A DNA stretch of 64,000 bases from Blautia luti (GTDB taxonomy: Bacteria; Bacillota; Clostridia; Lachnospirales; Lachnospiraceae), in assembly GCF_033096465.1 (NCBI RefSeq), contig NZ_AP028156.1, positions 3,180,501 through 3,244,500 of the forward strand. Direction: 5' to 3'. A program made the position numbers and the translations under genes. Each line of letters begins with the position of its first letter. Position 1 is the first letter of the stretch. The notes below the pieces were generated by a model. It was given only the letters and a program-made list of their open reading frames with translations. It had not been told where the DNA came from and ran no database searches. Below are positions 55,661 to 64,000 of the stretch, piece after piece.

Positions 55661-58600
55661 TTACAGCCAGCTCTCCAGAACATCATTCAGCTTATTCATA
55701 TCCAGCGGTTTCGCAATATGTCCATTCATGCCTGTATTTTTTGCCAGCTGTACATCTTCTGCAAAAGCATTTGCAGTCATGGCAACAATCGGAAGTCTTC
55801 CCTGTTCGCCCGGAAGGCTCCTGATTGCTGCGGTTGCCTCATAACCATTCATGACAGGCATTTGAATATCCATAAAAATAAGATCATACAAACCTTTCGG
55901 AGAAGCTTCCACTTTTTCAACTGCAATTTTTCCATTTTCCGCTGTTTCCACTTCTGCCCCTGTCATCTGCAGAATTTCAACAGCAATTTCTCTGTTCAGC
56001 TCATTATCCTCAACCAGCAGAATCCTTTTTCCTGTATAATCTGCTTCTGACAGATCATCCAGATAATTTCTTGCTGTTTTTTCTTTTCTGCCTGAAGTAA
56101 ACTGCCGCAGTGTTGCCGTCAGCCGGGAACGGAACAGCGGTTTTGCAATAAAAGCATCTACGCCTGCAGCCTTTGCTTCTTCTTCGATCTCGCTGAATTC
56201 ATAAGATGTCAGTACAATAATGGTAATCTCTTTCCCTATCCGTTCCCGGATCTGTCTGGCTGTTTCAATTCCGTCCATATCCGGCATTTTCCAGTCTAAA
56301 ATAACAGCAAAGTAATCATTTTTTAGCTCATGACGTGCATAACAGCGCTCAACGGCTTCTCTGCCGGAAAGGACCCATTCGCCTGTAATACCGACTTCTT
56401 TCAGCGTGGCAACTGCACTTTCACAGCATGTCCTATCATCATCCACAACCAGAACCGGCAGATTCATCAAATCTCTGTCCTGTTCTTTTTCTTTTTCCTG
56501 AAGCTCCAGATAAATTGTTACTGTAATTTTAGTTCCCTTGTGTAAGGTGCTGTCCACTTTAATATTGCCATTCATCAGGTTCACAATATTTCTGCTGATC
56601 GCCATTCCCAGACCGGTTCCCTGAACCTTGGTTGTCCGGTGGTCATCTGCGCGGCTGAAAGGATCAAACATGATTTTCTGGAATTCCGGCGTCATACCGA
56701 TTCCATTATCTTCAATCGTAAATTCATAGCATCCAAGTTCTGAAAATCCATTTGGCTTTTCCTCTATGGAAAAAATAATATTCCCACCATCTGGCGTATA
56801 CTTGATTGCATTGCTCATCAAATTCACAAATACCTGCTGGATTCTCAGGCTGTCACCACAGACAGCCTCATGTTCAATATGATTGATGTGTATATCAAAA
56901 TTATGTTTATGTTCATCAAGCACCGGTTTCGTAAGTGTAATAAGATTATCTACCAGCTCTGACAGATTGAAATCTTCCTGTGCCAGTGTCATTTTTCCAC
57001 TTTCAATACGTGCCATATCCAATACTTCATTGATCAGCCCCAGCAGATGGCGGCTTGATTCTGTGATCTTACTGAGACATTCAATAACTCTATCCTGGCT
57101 CTCAATATTTGCTCCTGCGATTGCCGTCAGACCCACAATCGCATTCATTGGTGTCCGGATATCATGTGACATATTGGAAAGGAATTCTGTCTTCGCTCGA
57201 TTTGCATTTTCTGCGGACCGGTAAGCCTCTTTCAGTGCCTGACGGGATTCAATCTCTGCTTTCTTCTCCTGTGTCACATCCATGGATGCCAGCAATACCT
57301 TTTCCAGCTTTCCGTTCTTCCATTCCAAGGGAATATAAGAAGCGATTTTATAAGTCTTTTCATCCAGGCTGCAATACTCAAACTTATAAATATCATTTTC
57401 ACTTTTCAGTTTTTTCCGAATATTATCCGGGGCTATCAGGATATCTATAGCTTCCAATGGTTCCAGTGTCTTATATTTTTCAAGAACCTGCATCTGAAAA
57501 TCATGATAAAATCCCAGAGGTTTATATATCATCTGTCCATTCAGATTGTAGAATTCATATCTGTCATTTTCCAGATCACAGACAACAAAACGGTCAACCA
57601 GACGCACAATACTCTGAATCAGCTGCCCCATGGAAGCATTATCCGCTGCCATCTGCAGATGCCGTGCGCTCTCTACCTTTGCCTCTGTGATATCACGCAG
57701 AAAGATCATGGCATATTCTGAATCCTCTATCTCGCCACGTATAATCACATTGCGGACCCATCGTTCTTCTCCATCCAGAGTGATTCGGCACTCTAAAGAT
57801 AATTCTGTTTCCAGACCTTTCAGTTTTTCTGCAATATAACCACGGTCATAAAAAGCAGCTACCGCTTTCTTATCTGTTTCCACAACATAGGAATCCACCA
57901 AATGCCGGATCAGTTCATCCCATGTACGACTCTGTTCAAAAACTGTCATCAGGGACGGTTCAACCTTAAAGGTATCAAATGTGTTTGCTTCCAGGTTTAC
58001 ATAATATTCGCACAGATCTGTTTTCGTAAAGGCACGGTGGAAAGCAGCTGACTTTTGTGCCTGCATAGACTCTTTTTTTTCTGCATCAATATTGATAAAT
58101 ATGCCGGCAATCCTGCTGGCAGAACCATCCAAACGGCGTATTACTTCTGCCGATGCCCGAAACCACTGGTATTGATTATCCTTCATTCTCATACGATACT
58201 CTACCTGGTATTTTATCTGGTTCGTCTTATCCTTAATTGCCGCCTGAAGCTGCACCATTACTCTTTCTTTATCCTGTGGATGCAGAAGATCTGACCAGGA
58301 TTCCAGTTTATTCGGAAAATCCAGAGTGTCATGATAGCCAAGCATTTTTCGGAATTCATGACTCCAGTTTGCATTCACAATCTCACTGTTTTCGTCACAG
58401 TCAAAATACCAGAAGCCGGAATAGATAGCCTCATTGAGCAGTGTCAAATTTACATGATCCCAGTTGACCTGTACGGACATAACCCAGATCTGTCTGCCCG
58501 CCTCATCTGTCGCATCCTCTTTACAAAGCCGTACATTTTTCACTGTACCGTCTGCTGCAAGGATCTGTGCTTCCCCTGTTCCGTGAAGCTGCAAAAAACG

Positions 58601-58867
58601 GTCTCGCTCCAGTATATCTTCCTCGTCATAAAAGAAGTTTCTCAATGAGCCTTTTGTCTGTTCCATGAAAGTATCGAATGTATATCCTGTACTATGCAAC
58701 AGCAGATTATTCACAGACAAAATAGACAGGTTTTGGTCATAAGATCCTGTCATTATACCTACCCCGCCATTATTTTCCAGTGTTTTCTGTACGGCCTGTG
58801 ACATGGCCTGTGTCTGTCCCGTTACAGTCTCACCTAAAGAATATATTTTGTCTTCATAATTTCCCAT
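55661..58867 (-). CDS. Soluble multi-PAS hybrid sensor kinase with two receiver domains
   Basis: 1068 residues, no membrane helix. N-terminal PAS-like modules (about 30-135 and 145-262, the second with FWYFDCDENSEIVNANWSHE and QYQWFRASAEVIRRLDGS), then further PAS-like sequence (about 280-395 and 430-530). Kinase core: His568 in FLSNMSHDIRTPMNAIVGL, N box VNLMSNAIKYTPDGGN, G1 TIEDNGIGMT, G2 VQGTGLGMAI. Receiver 1 is about 810-925 (VILDWKMPDMDGIE), receiver 2 about 945-1062 (LIFMDIQMPVMNGYE). AGAGAGGATTTTTATAAA precedes the ATG. Two receivers suggest a branched phosphorelay; no DNA-binding output is attached. Confidence 0.93.
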   Translation of the reverse strand: MGNYEDKIYSLGETVTGQTQAMSQAVQKTLENNGGVGIMTGSYDQNLSILSVNNLLLHSTGYTFDTFMEQTKGSLRNFFYDEEDILERDRFLQLHGTGEAQILAADGTVKNVRLCKEDATDEAGRQIWVMSVQVNWDHVNLTLLNEAIYSGFWYFDCDENSEIVNANWSHEFRKMLGYHDTLDFPNKLESWSDLLHPQDKERVMVQLQAAIKDKTNQIKYQVEYRMRMKDNQYQWFRASAEVIRRLDGSASRIAGIFINIDAEKKESMQAQKSAAFHRAFTKTDLCEYYVNLEANTFDTFKVEPSLMTVFEQSRTWDELIRHLVDSYVVETDKKAVAAFYDRGYIAEKLKGLETELSLECRITLDGEERWVRNVIIRGEIEDSEYAMIFLRDITEAKVESARHLQMAADNASMGQLIQSIVRLVDRFVVCDLENDRYEFYNLNGQMIYKPLGFYHDFQMQVLEKYKTLEPLEAIDILIAPDNIRKKLKSENDIYKFEYCSLDEKTYKIASYIPLEWKNGKLEKVLLASMDVTQEKKAEIESRQALKEAYRSAENANRAKTEFLSNMSHDIRTPMNAIVGLTAIAGANIESQDRVIECLSKITESSRHLLGLINEVLDMARIESGKMTLAQEDFNLSELVDNLITLTKPVLDEHKHNFDIHINHIEHEAVCGDSLRIQQVFVNLMSNAIKYTPDGGNIIFSIEEKPNGFSELGCYEFTIEDNGIGMTPEFQKIMFDPFSRADDHRTTKVQGTGLGMAISRNIVNLMNGNIKVDSTLHKGTKITVTIYLELQEKEKEQDRDLMNLPVLVVDDDRTCCESAVATLKEVGITGEWVLSGREAVERCYARHELKNDYFAVILDWKMPDMDGIETARQIRERIGKEITIIVLTSYEFSEIEEEAKAAGVDAFIAKPLFRSRLTATLRQFTSGRKEKTARNYLDDLSEADYTGKRILLVEDNELNREIAVEILQMTGAEVETAENGKIAVEKVEASPKGLYDLIFMDIQMPVMNGYEATAAIRSLPGEQGRLPIVAMTANAFAEDVQLAKNTGMNGHIAKPLDMNKLNDVLESWL

Positions 58868-58956
58868 TTTATAAAAATCCTCTCTTCATCCTGCCTTTAT
58901 CTGTATACAGAGAACCTGTACCTGTCAGTTTTCGTACCCTTTTAGGCATATAAAAA

Positions 58957-58984
58957 GGACACCTGCCAAAATATGCCAGTGTCC
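58957..58984 (-). terminator. Terminator downstream of the decayed ORF
   Basis: GGACACTGGC pairs (one wobble, one mismatch) with GCAGGTGTCC on the minus strand, followed by TTTTTATATG, 28 bp after the stop at 59012. Confidence 0.7.
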
Positions 58985-59011
58985 CTACTATATTTCTTTA
59001 AAATCACACAT

Positions 59012-59533
59012 CTATATAGTATAAAAGTTATCAAAATCTCTTCCGTTTTCACATCTTTTCCATATATAATATGGAAGCAGTTGCAACCGGCTGACCTGGT
59101 CAAACTTGCTGACTTTAGCCCCTTCTGGCTTTGCGTCCCTGCCTTTCAACAGGTTTGCCTTTAAATAATTTCCATTTTTATCAAAAATACCACGAATGTT
59201 TTTACACGTCAATAATAAATTCCATTGCCGCAGGCAATCTGGAATGAATTTCGGCTACGTTACTGAAAACATAATGAACAATAACGTTGTAAAGAGCATG
59301 CTGATTGTGGGAATACTTTTTTATTTCCGGTCAAAAGCAAGGCATACAGGTACCGGATCCTGAATTTCCATTCTGTCAGGTTCTACCATGCAGTCATAGG
59401 CCAGAATATGTACACCTGCCCATTGATCTCCACATGTGCAATAAAACGATTGGGGCGATCTATGAAACGACCCTCTGTGATATGTTCGTACTTCGTTTTT
59501 TCTGCTCCTCTTTACGCATTGTATACATACCAT
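59012..59533 (-). pseudogene. Decayed gene, family not recognised
   Basis: Three minus-strand pieces in order: CTCGDQWAGVHILAYDCMVE with PDRMEIQDPVPVCLAFDRK (59321-59440), then KKYSHNQHALYNVIVHYVFS with NVAEIHSRLPAAMEFI, separated by one stop, then, after a frameshift, NIRGIFDKNGNYLKANLLKG with RDAKPEGAKVSKFDQVSRLQ and LLPYYIWKRCENG, ending at 59012. A normal terminator follows the last stop, which supports this being the 3' end of a former gene. I do not recognise the protein. 59534-59640 is AT-rich and holds no other gene. Confidence 0.55.
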
Positions 59534-59619
59534 AGCATGTTTTCCCCATACCTACAACATTTTCACCTTAGGAAACTTTTATATCTGTCTGATTTTACCT
59601 ATGTTTTAAAAAAAATTCA

Positions 59620-59647
59620 TTCCGTTTTTTCATTTCTGTGCTATAAT
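59620..59647 (+). promoter_or_regulatory. Putative promoter of the diguanylate cyclase gene
   Basis: Consensus -10 TATAAT at 59642-59647 with TGC just before it (extended -10) and a weak -35 (TTCCGT) 16 bp upstream. Confidence 0.6.
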
Positions 59648-59691
59648 GTTCCATCATAAAAATATCCGATATATAAATTGAGGTAAAACAG

Positions 59692-61452
59692 GTGAAGAAA
59701 AAAAATCTTGTGCCTCTTATGGTTTTTTTACTGGGCATGTGCCTTGTTGGTTTCATCGTATACAAAACAGACACTCACGAAAAATGGCAGAGACGCACAA
59801 CCGCACAATTAAATGTATCAACCTACGGTGAACGTATTAAAAATGAAATTACAAATGGAATTGCGATCACAGATACTCTGAAACAGGTTCTGATCAGTGA
59901 AAATGGAGATATCAAGCAATTTGATACGATTGCAGAAAATCTTATATCTGATTCTATTGAAAGTGTACAGCTTGCTCCGGATGGTGTTGTAACAGATATT
60001 TATCCTGCTGAGAGAAACGAGGCAGGTAAAATTGATCTGCTCCATGATAAAGACCGTGGCAGAATTTCCTGTTATGCAAGAGACAACCATACAATCATTA
60101 CACAGGGACCCTTTAAATTGACACAGGGCGGCTATGGAATTGCAGTCCGCAATCCGGTCTACCTGAATGATGAGCACGGACAGGCGTATTTCTGGGGATT
60201 TACCATTGTTATCCTGCGTGTTCCTGATATTTTTTCCGACTCGATCCATGCACTTTCAGGTTTTGGATATGAGTACAGACTTTCCAAAACAGAAACTCCC
60301 TGGAGTGACACTTATAAACCCGTTTACCAGTCAGATGGTCAGATAACGCAGCCGGTTTCTTATGATTTTACCATAGGGAAAGAAAGCTGGAAGTTCGAAG
60401 TAACTCCTGAAAGCGGGTGGAGAAACAATCTATTGATCGTAACAGTCAGCACGATTTTTACCGCTATCACCTTACTTCTGTCAGGGCTTACCAGGGTATG
60501 TCTGGTATCAAAAGAAAACAAAAATAAATTTCAGATACTGGCACGCACGGATTCTCTTACAGGTATTTACAACCGCTATGGATTTGACGAATCAGCAGAA
60601 AAGATGATGGATAAAAATCCGAAAGGACATTTTGTGGCCGCACTCCTTGATCTCGATGATTTTAAGTTTATTAATGATATTTATGGCCACGCCTATGGAG
60701 ACAAAGCATTAAAGAGTCTGGCAGACAGCATGAAAACATTTTTCCCATCTGATGCATTACTGGGAAGAAACGGTGGGGATGAGTTCTGTATTCTTTTACA
60801 AAATTATACCTGCGAAGATGCAAAAGAACTGCTGCAGCAATTTACCGGACTTCCAAAGACATTCTCATACAAGGGAAAAGAACAGTCATTTAACATTTCT
60901 CTGGGATATGCGGAATATCCCACATTTGCAGCCAGCCGTTCACAGCTCATGCGCTGTGCTGATGCAGCCCTCTATGCAATAAAACTTCATGGAAAAAACG
61001 GATGTATGGCTTACAGGGAAGGTCTTCAGTCAGGAATCCGTAAACAACTGGGATTCGCATTTAAAGATGTCTCTGAACACCTTCCGGGTGCATTTATCAT
61101 ATACAGAGCGGACAAAGACGATGACGAACTCTTTTATGCAAACCATGAGTTCCTTCATATGACCGGATATAAAGATATGGACGAACTGTTCAGACTCACC
61201 AATAAGCGCTTCCGCAGCCTGATCCGAGAAGATGAACAGAAACAGATCGAATCCAGTATCTGGGAACAGATTGATAGTGGTAATAAAAATGACTATATTC
61301 ACTTTCACCTTCGAAAGGCTGACGGATCCTATCTTTCTGTCCTCGATCACGGAAGAATCGTAGAAAGCCAGCAATACGGAAGAGTATTCTATGTATTGTT
61401 CATGGACTGGGAGGCTATGCATATTCATTACAGCGATAAATTTTCCGGATAA
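59692..61452 (+). CDS. Membrane diguanylate cyclase: CHASE-like sensor, GGDEF, PAS
   Basis: 586 residues with a GTG start at 59692 (TTGAGGT seven bases upstream). Membrane helices at about 6-24 and 245-265 flank an external sensor of about 220 residues with a CHASE-like pattern (SIESVQLAPDGVVTDIYPAE, GGYGIAVRNPVY). The GGDEF domain runs from about 280 to 440: DSLTGIYNRYGFDE, LDLDDFKFINDIYGHAYGDK, active loop RNGGDEFCIL. The C-terminus is a PAS domain (FIIYRADKDDDELFYANHEF). It should make c-di-GMP in response to an external ligand. It is the only complete plus-strand gene in the last 45 kb. Confidence 0.93.
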   Translation: MKKKNLVPLMVFLLGMCLVGFIVYKTDTHEKWQRRTTAQLNVSTYGERIKNEITNGIAITDTLKQVLISENGDIKQFDTIAENLISDSIESVQLAPDGVVTDIYPAERNEAGKIDLLHDKDRGRISCYARDNHTIITQGPFKLTQGGYGIAVRNPVYLNDEHGQAYFWGFTIVILRVPDIFSDSIHALSGFGYEYRLSKTETPWSDTYKPVYQSDGQITQPVSYDFTIGKESWKFEVTPESGWRNNLLIVTVSTIFTAITLLLSGLTRVCLVSKENKNKFQILARTDSLTGIYNRYGFDESAEKMMDKNPKGHFVAALLDLDDFKFINDIYGHAYGDKALKSLADSMKTFFPSDALLGRNGGDEFCILLQNYTCEDAKELLQQFTGLPKTFSYKGKEQSFNISLGYAEYPTFAASRSQLMRCADAALYAIKLHGKNGCMAYREGLQSGIRKQLGFAFKDVSEHLPGAFIIYRADKDDDELFYANHEFLHMTGYKDMDELFRLTNKRFRSLIREDEQKQIESSIWEQIDSGNKNDYIHFHLRKADGSYLSVLDHGRIVESQQYGRVFYVLFMDWEAMHIHYSDKFSG

Positions 61453-61488
61453 TAACAGACATACGACTGTTTTTCACGAAACCATAGT

Positions 61489-62790
61489 TCAGACAACTGC
61501 CATGCTTTTTCTTCTGTCTTTATATGCCAGAAACAGAATTGTCAGAAACGTAACTGTCTCCGCTGCAAGAAGAGAGATCCAGATTCCATTTAATCCAAAT
61601 AATTTCGCAAGTATAACTGCGCAGATAACAATAGCAATAATTCCTCTCAGTAATGATCCGACAATCGCAATTTTCGGTTCATCTACTGCTGAGAAATATG
61701 CCACCAGTACAATATTGATTCCTGCCACTATAAATCCAAGGAAATACAGACGCAGTCCTGTATGTGCATAATTCAATAACTGAACATTGTTTTCACTGTT
61801 GAAAATGCTGATCAGCGTGTCGGTTGAAGTCCAGATGATCAATTGGATCAGTGCTTCTACAGCAAGACATACGAGCAGGCTCCATTTCAGAAGTTTTCTT
61901 ACCTGAGTGGGCTGACCTTTTCCGTAGCTTTCACTGATCAGGGGCTGTGCTCCCTGGGCCAGACCGTTGAAAATTGCAAATGCCACGATAGAAAGGTTTG
62001 CCACAACTCCATAGGCTGCTACACCCATATTTCCCGCGATTCCCAAGATCAGGAAGTTAAATACAATGGCGATCACACCGGAAGACAATTCCCCGACAAA
62101 TGCGGAAACTCCCAGCTGACAGCAGGAAATCAGGTGTCTGAATGACGGTTTTTTCCAATGGAATCCTACATGGTTTCTGCTGCTCCTGTAGTGTGTGGCA
62201 CAGACGCTCATTGTTACGATCGGACAGATTGCAGTAGCAAGTCCTGCTCCGGAAAATCCCAGACCGACAGGAAACATGAATATATAATCAAATATAATGT
62301 TAAAGATACTTCCACTGATGGAACCGATCATTGCAATAGAAGGCGCTCCATCGTTTCTGGCAAATGCAGTAAATGTATAATTTGACATGAAGAATGGTGT
62401 TGCGATCAGAATAATTCTCACATAGTTTCGTCCAAGTCCGATCAGTCCGGCATCTGCACCCAACAAAGCCAATGCTTTGTCCGGAATAAAGATTCCGATC
62501 AGCATAAATGGAACTGCAGCCAGTATACTCCAGGTTACTGACTGTACGAAATAATGTTCTGTATTTTCTCCTTTTGCCCTGCTTATGGCATACCTGGTAG
62601 CGGAACCAATCCCGATCATAGCCCCAATCGCATAGATCAGTCCATAAACCGGCAGGATCAAATTGAGAACTGCCAGTCCGTCAGCACCGGAATATACAGA
62701 TATAAAGAAAGTATCTGCCAGAACATAAACGGAAATCCCGATCATTCCGGCAACACTCTGGGTTACATATCTGGTGAATCTTTTCAGCAT
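61489..62790 (-). CDS. MATE-family efflux transporter
   Basis: 433 residues with about twelve helices in two halves: GMIGISVYVLADTFFISVYS near the N-terminus and SAFVGELSSGVIAIVFNFLI at the start of the second half, with GLAQGAQPLISESYGKG, a family hallmark. CGAAGGAGCGGAGTATT precedes the ATG. MATE proteins expel cationic drugs and metabolites using H+ or Na+. The substrate is unknown. It converges with the GGDEF gene; the 36 bp between them show no clear terminator. Confidence 0.92.
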   Translation of the reverse strand: MLKRFTRYVTQSVAGMIGISVYVLADTFFISVYSGADGLAVLNLILPVYGLIYAIGAMIGIGSATRYAISRAKGENTEHYFVQSVTWSILAAVPFMLIGIFIPDKALALLGADAGLIGLGRNYVRIILIATPFFMSNYTFTAFARNDGAPSIAMIGSISGSIFNIIFDYIFMFPVGLGFSGAGLATAICPIVTMSVCATHYRSSRNHVGFHWKKPSFRHLISCCQLGVSAFVGELSSGVIAIVFNFLILGIAGNMGVAAYGVVANLSIVAFAIFNGLAQGAQPLISESYGKGQPTQVRKLLKWSLLVCLAVEALIQLIIWTSTDTLISIFNSENNVQLLNYAHTGLRLYFLGFIVAGINIVLVAYFSAVDEPKIAIVGSLLRGIIAIVICAVILAKLFGLNGIWISLLAAETVTFLTILFLAYKDRRKSMAVV

Positions 62791-62907
62791 AATACTCCGC
62801 TCCTTCGTTATATTGTCAGCATTGTCTTCCTTTCATCTGCAGACTTATCTCACCATTATACCCATATAAAACAAAAATGCAACCACAAAAACTCCAGACA
62901 TAAAAAT

Positions 62908-62942
62908 CTCCTTAAGCAGATTTTTTAATGCTGCTCAAGGAG
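62908..62942 (-). terminator. Terminator of the GPH symporter gene
   Basis: CTCCTTGAGCAG pairs with CTGCTTAAGGAG (one G-T wobble) on the minus strand, followed by ATTTTTATG. Confidence 0.85.
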
Positions 62943-62979
62943 ACTCTGTTGATATTCGCAATTCACTTCACGACACTCT

Positions 62980-64000
62980 TTATTTTACCCGGTTTTTTTT
63001 CAGGTCTTCTACAATTTCATTGTAACGTTTTTTATTCAGGCGATAGAAAAACAGTACAATTGCTGTCACTATCCATAAAACTCCCGGAATTGTAGTAAAG
63101 GAATGTCTCATAATACTGAGAACAGCCGGATTCTGTACATGATTTGCCACATATCCATATTTTCCAAGAAGTGCTGCAAGTAGAGCAGTTCCTATTGCCA
63201 TGCCAATTTTATTTCCCAGTGACACAAATGCATATTGAAAACCATCATTCCTTAAGCCCGTTTTCCACTCTCCGTATTCTACGCAGTCGGGAATGATCGC
63301 ATAGATTGCAGTGTTAAATCCAGAAAAAAAGAATTGTGTAATTCCTGCAAGTGTATAGAACGCTGCCGGTGTTTCTTTTACATTGAAGAAGAACATACAG
63401 AGCATGGAAATTCCGGTAAAAAGGGCAAAAATAGATGCAGTTCTTCCTTTATTATTCAATTTTCGGAATACAGGCTGGAAACATGCAGCACCGATAATGG
63501 ATGGAATGATAATGCACATGGAATATGTAGTATAGTAGGATGCATTTCCCTCTACATAAGTGAAATAGTATAAAACATCTGCATTTCTTCCATAAAGTGT
63601 AAATCCGAATAACACCTGTCCGATTAATGCCAGAATATATGGGCGGTTCTGTATCACTGCTCTTAACTGCACTTTTATGGATATTTTGTCTTTTTCCGGC
63701 ATAATCACCTGCTCTTTTGTTTTTGCGAAACAGAAGAAATGACAGGCTGCAAAAATACATCCGTATATGATTGCTACCAGTAGGTATCCGGTTTTAGCAC
63801 TTTGACTGCCAAGTTTTCCAATCAGTGGAACTGTAATGATATTGATAATTCCAATTGCAACCATTGCAGATACTGAACGTGATGTATTAATCTTTGCACG
63901 TTCATCGATATCCTGTGTCATTGCTCCACAAAGGGTGCCATACGGGATATTTACACAGGTATATCCAAGTACCAGCAGACAGTATGTAATTACCATATAG
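62980..64000 (-). CDS. GPH-family sugar/cation symporter, 3' part
   Basis: The frame is open to the window edge, so at least 339 residues are seen; full members have about 450-480, so about 110-140 N-terminal residues are missing. Motifs: GYTCVNIPYGTLCGAMTQD, the family's signature loop, with ERAKINTSRS; and IPDCVEYGEWKTGLRNDGFQ in the second half. Some eight helices are visible. Such symporters import glycosides, pentosides or hexuronides with H+ or Na+. The substrate would be better judged from the genes upstream, which are not in this window. Confidence 0.9.
   Translation of the reverse strand, partial: YMVITYCLLVLGYTCVNIPYGTLCGAMTQDIDERAKINTSRSVSAMVAIGIINIITVPLIGKLGSQSAKTGYLLVAIIYGCIFAACHFFCFAKTKEQVIMPEKDKISIKVQLRAVIQNRPYILALIGQVLFGFTLYGRNADVLYYFTYVEGNASYYTTYSMCIIIPSIIGAACFQPVFRKLNNKGRTASIFALFTGISMLCMFFFNVKETPAAFYTLAGITQFFFSGFNTAIYAIIPDCVEYGEWKTGLRNDGFQYAFVSLGNKIGMAIGTALLAALLGKYGYVANHVQNPAVLSIMRHSFTTIPGVLWIVTAIVLFFYRLNKKRYNEIVEDLKKNRVK

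Overview
The window looks like a chromosomal segment from a Gram-positive gut anaerobe of the Lachnospiraceae; Blautia is my best guess. The grounds are moderate GC, strong AGGAGG ribosome sites, a Firmicutes-type atp operon starting with atpZ, lipoproteins with clear lipoboxes, BspA-type leucine-rich repeat proteins, and many PAS/GGDEF and hybrid-kinase genes. The genus is inferred, not proven. Most genes lie on the minus strand. No rRNA, tRNA, CRISPR array, phage or intact IS element was seen.

Layout. 1-5 kb: the 5' part of a leucine-rich-repeat surface protein, a small lipoprotein, and an operon of a two-OB-fold SSB-like protein, cobO, dapA and dapB. 5.3-7.1 kb: typA/bipA, divergent, with a structured leader. 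7.3-12.9 kb: class II aldolase, cardiolipin synthase, FUSC membrane protein, flavodoxin, a small coiled-coil membrane protein and a VOC protein, plus a frameshifted small membrane ORF. 13.1-16.3 kb: a mannitol-dehydrogenase/fructuronate-reductase gene divergent from a ROK regulator, then a 131-bp hairpin element. 16.3-22.7 kb: Fic protein, a small conserved protein, a Na/Pi cotransporter with PhoU tail, a diguanylate cyclase between two decayed repeats with toxin-antitoxin remnants, and an aminotransferase coupled to a truncated FGGY kinase.

22.9-30.5 kb: a complete F-type ATP synthase operon (atpZ-I-B-E-F-H-A-G-D-C) whose c subunit carries a two-carboxylate ion site suggestive of Na+ coupling. 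30.9-32.9 kb: an orphan sugar-binding lipoprotein and an RluA-type pseudouridine synthase. 33-34 kb: AT-rich decayed DNA. 34.1-36.4 kb: an aconitase-family hydratase. 36.5-39.9 kb: a CUT1-type sugar ABC importer (binding protein and two permeases, no ATPase) with a good promoter, an operator-like palindrome and an intergenic hairpin. 40.1-40.8 kb: an acyltransferase-like protein.

41-59 kb is the most accessory-looking part. It holds secreted acidic proteins, an LRR lipoprotein, zinc-ribbon proteins (one with ten 39-bp tandem repeats), and a three-gene signalling cassette (7TM pseudokinase-like sensor, histidine kinase, LuxR-type regulator) embedded among them. It also holds a hybrid kinase translationally coupled to an amino-acid-type binding lipoprotein, and a 1068-residue soluble hybrid kinase with two receiver domains. 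59-64 kb: a decayed gene, a CHASE-like/GGDEF/PAS diguanylate cyclase, a MATE transporter and the 3' part of a GPH sugar symporter.

The best candidate for something undescribed is the 42.6-51.7 kb minus-strand block, where the 7TM/kinase/regulator cassette sits among secreted and zinc-ribbon proteins. The ROK locus, the two TA-remnant repeats and the two-carboxylate ATP synthase are the next most interesting points.
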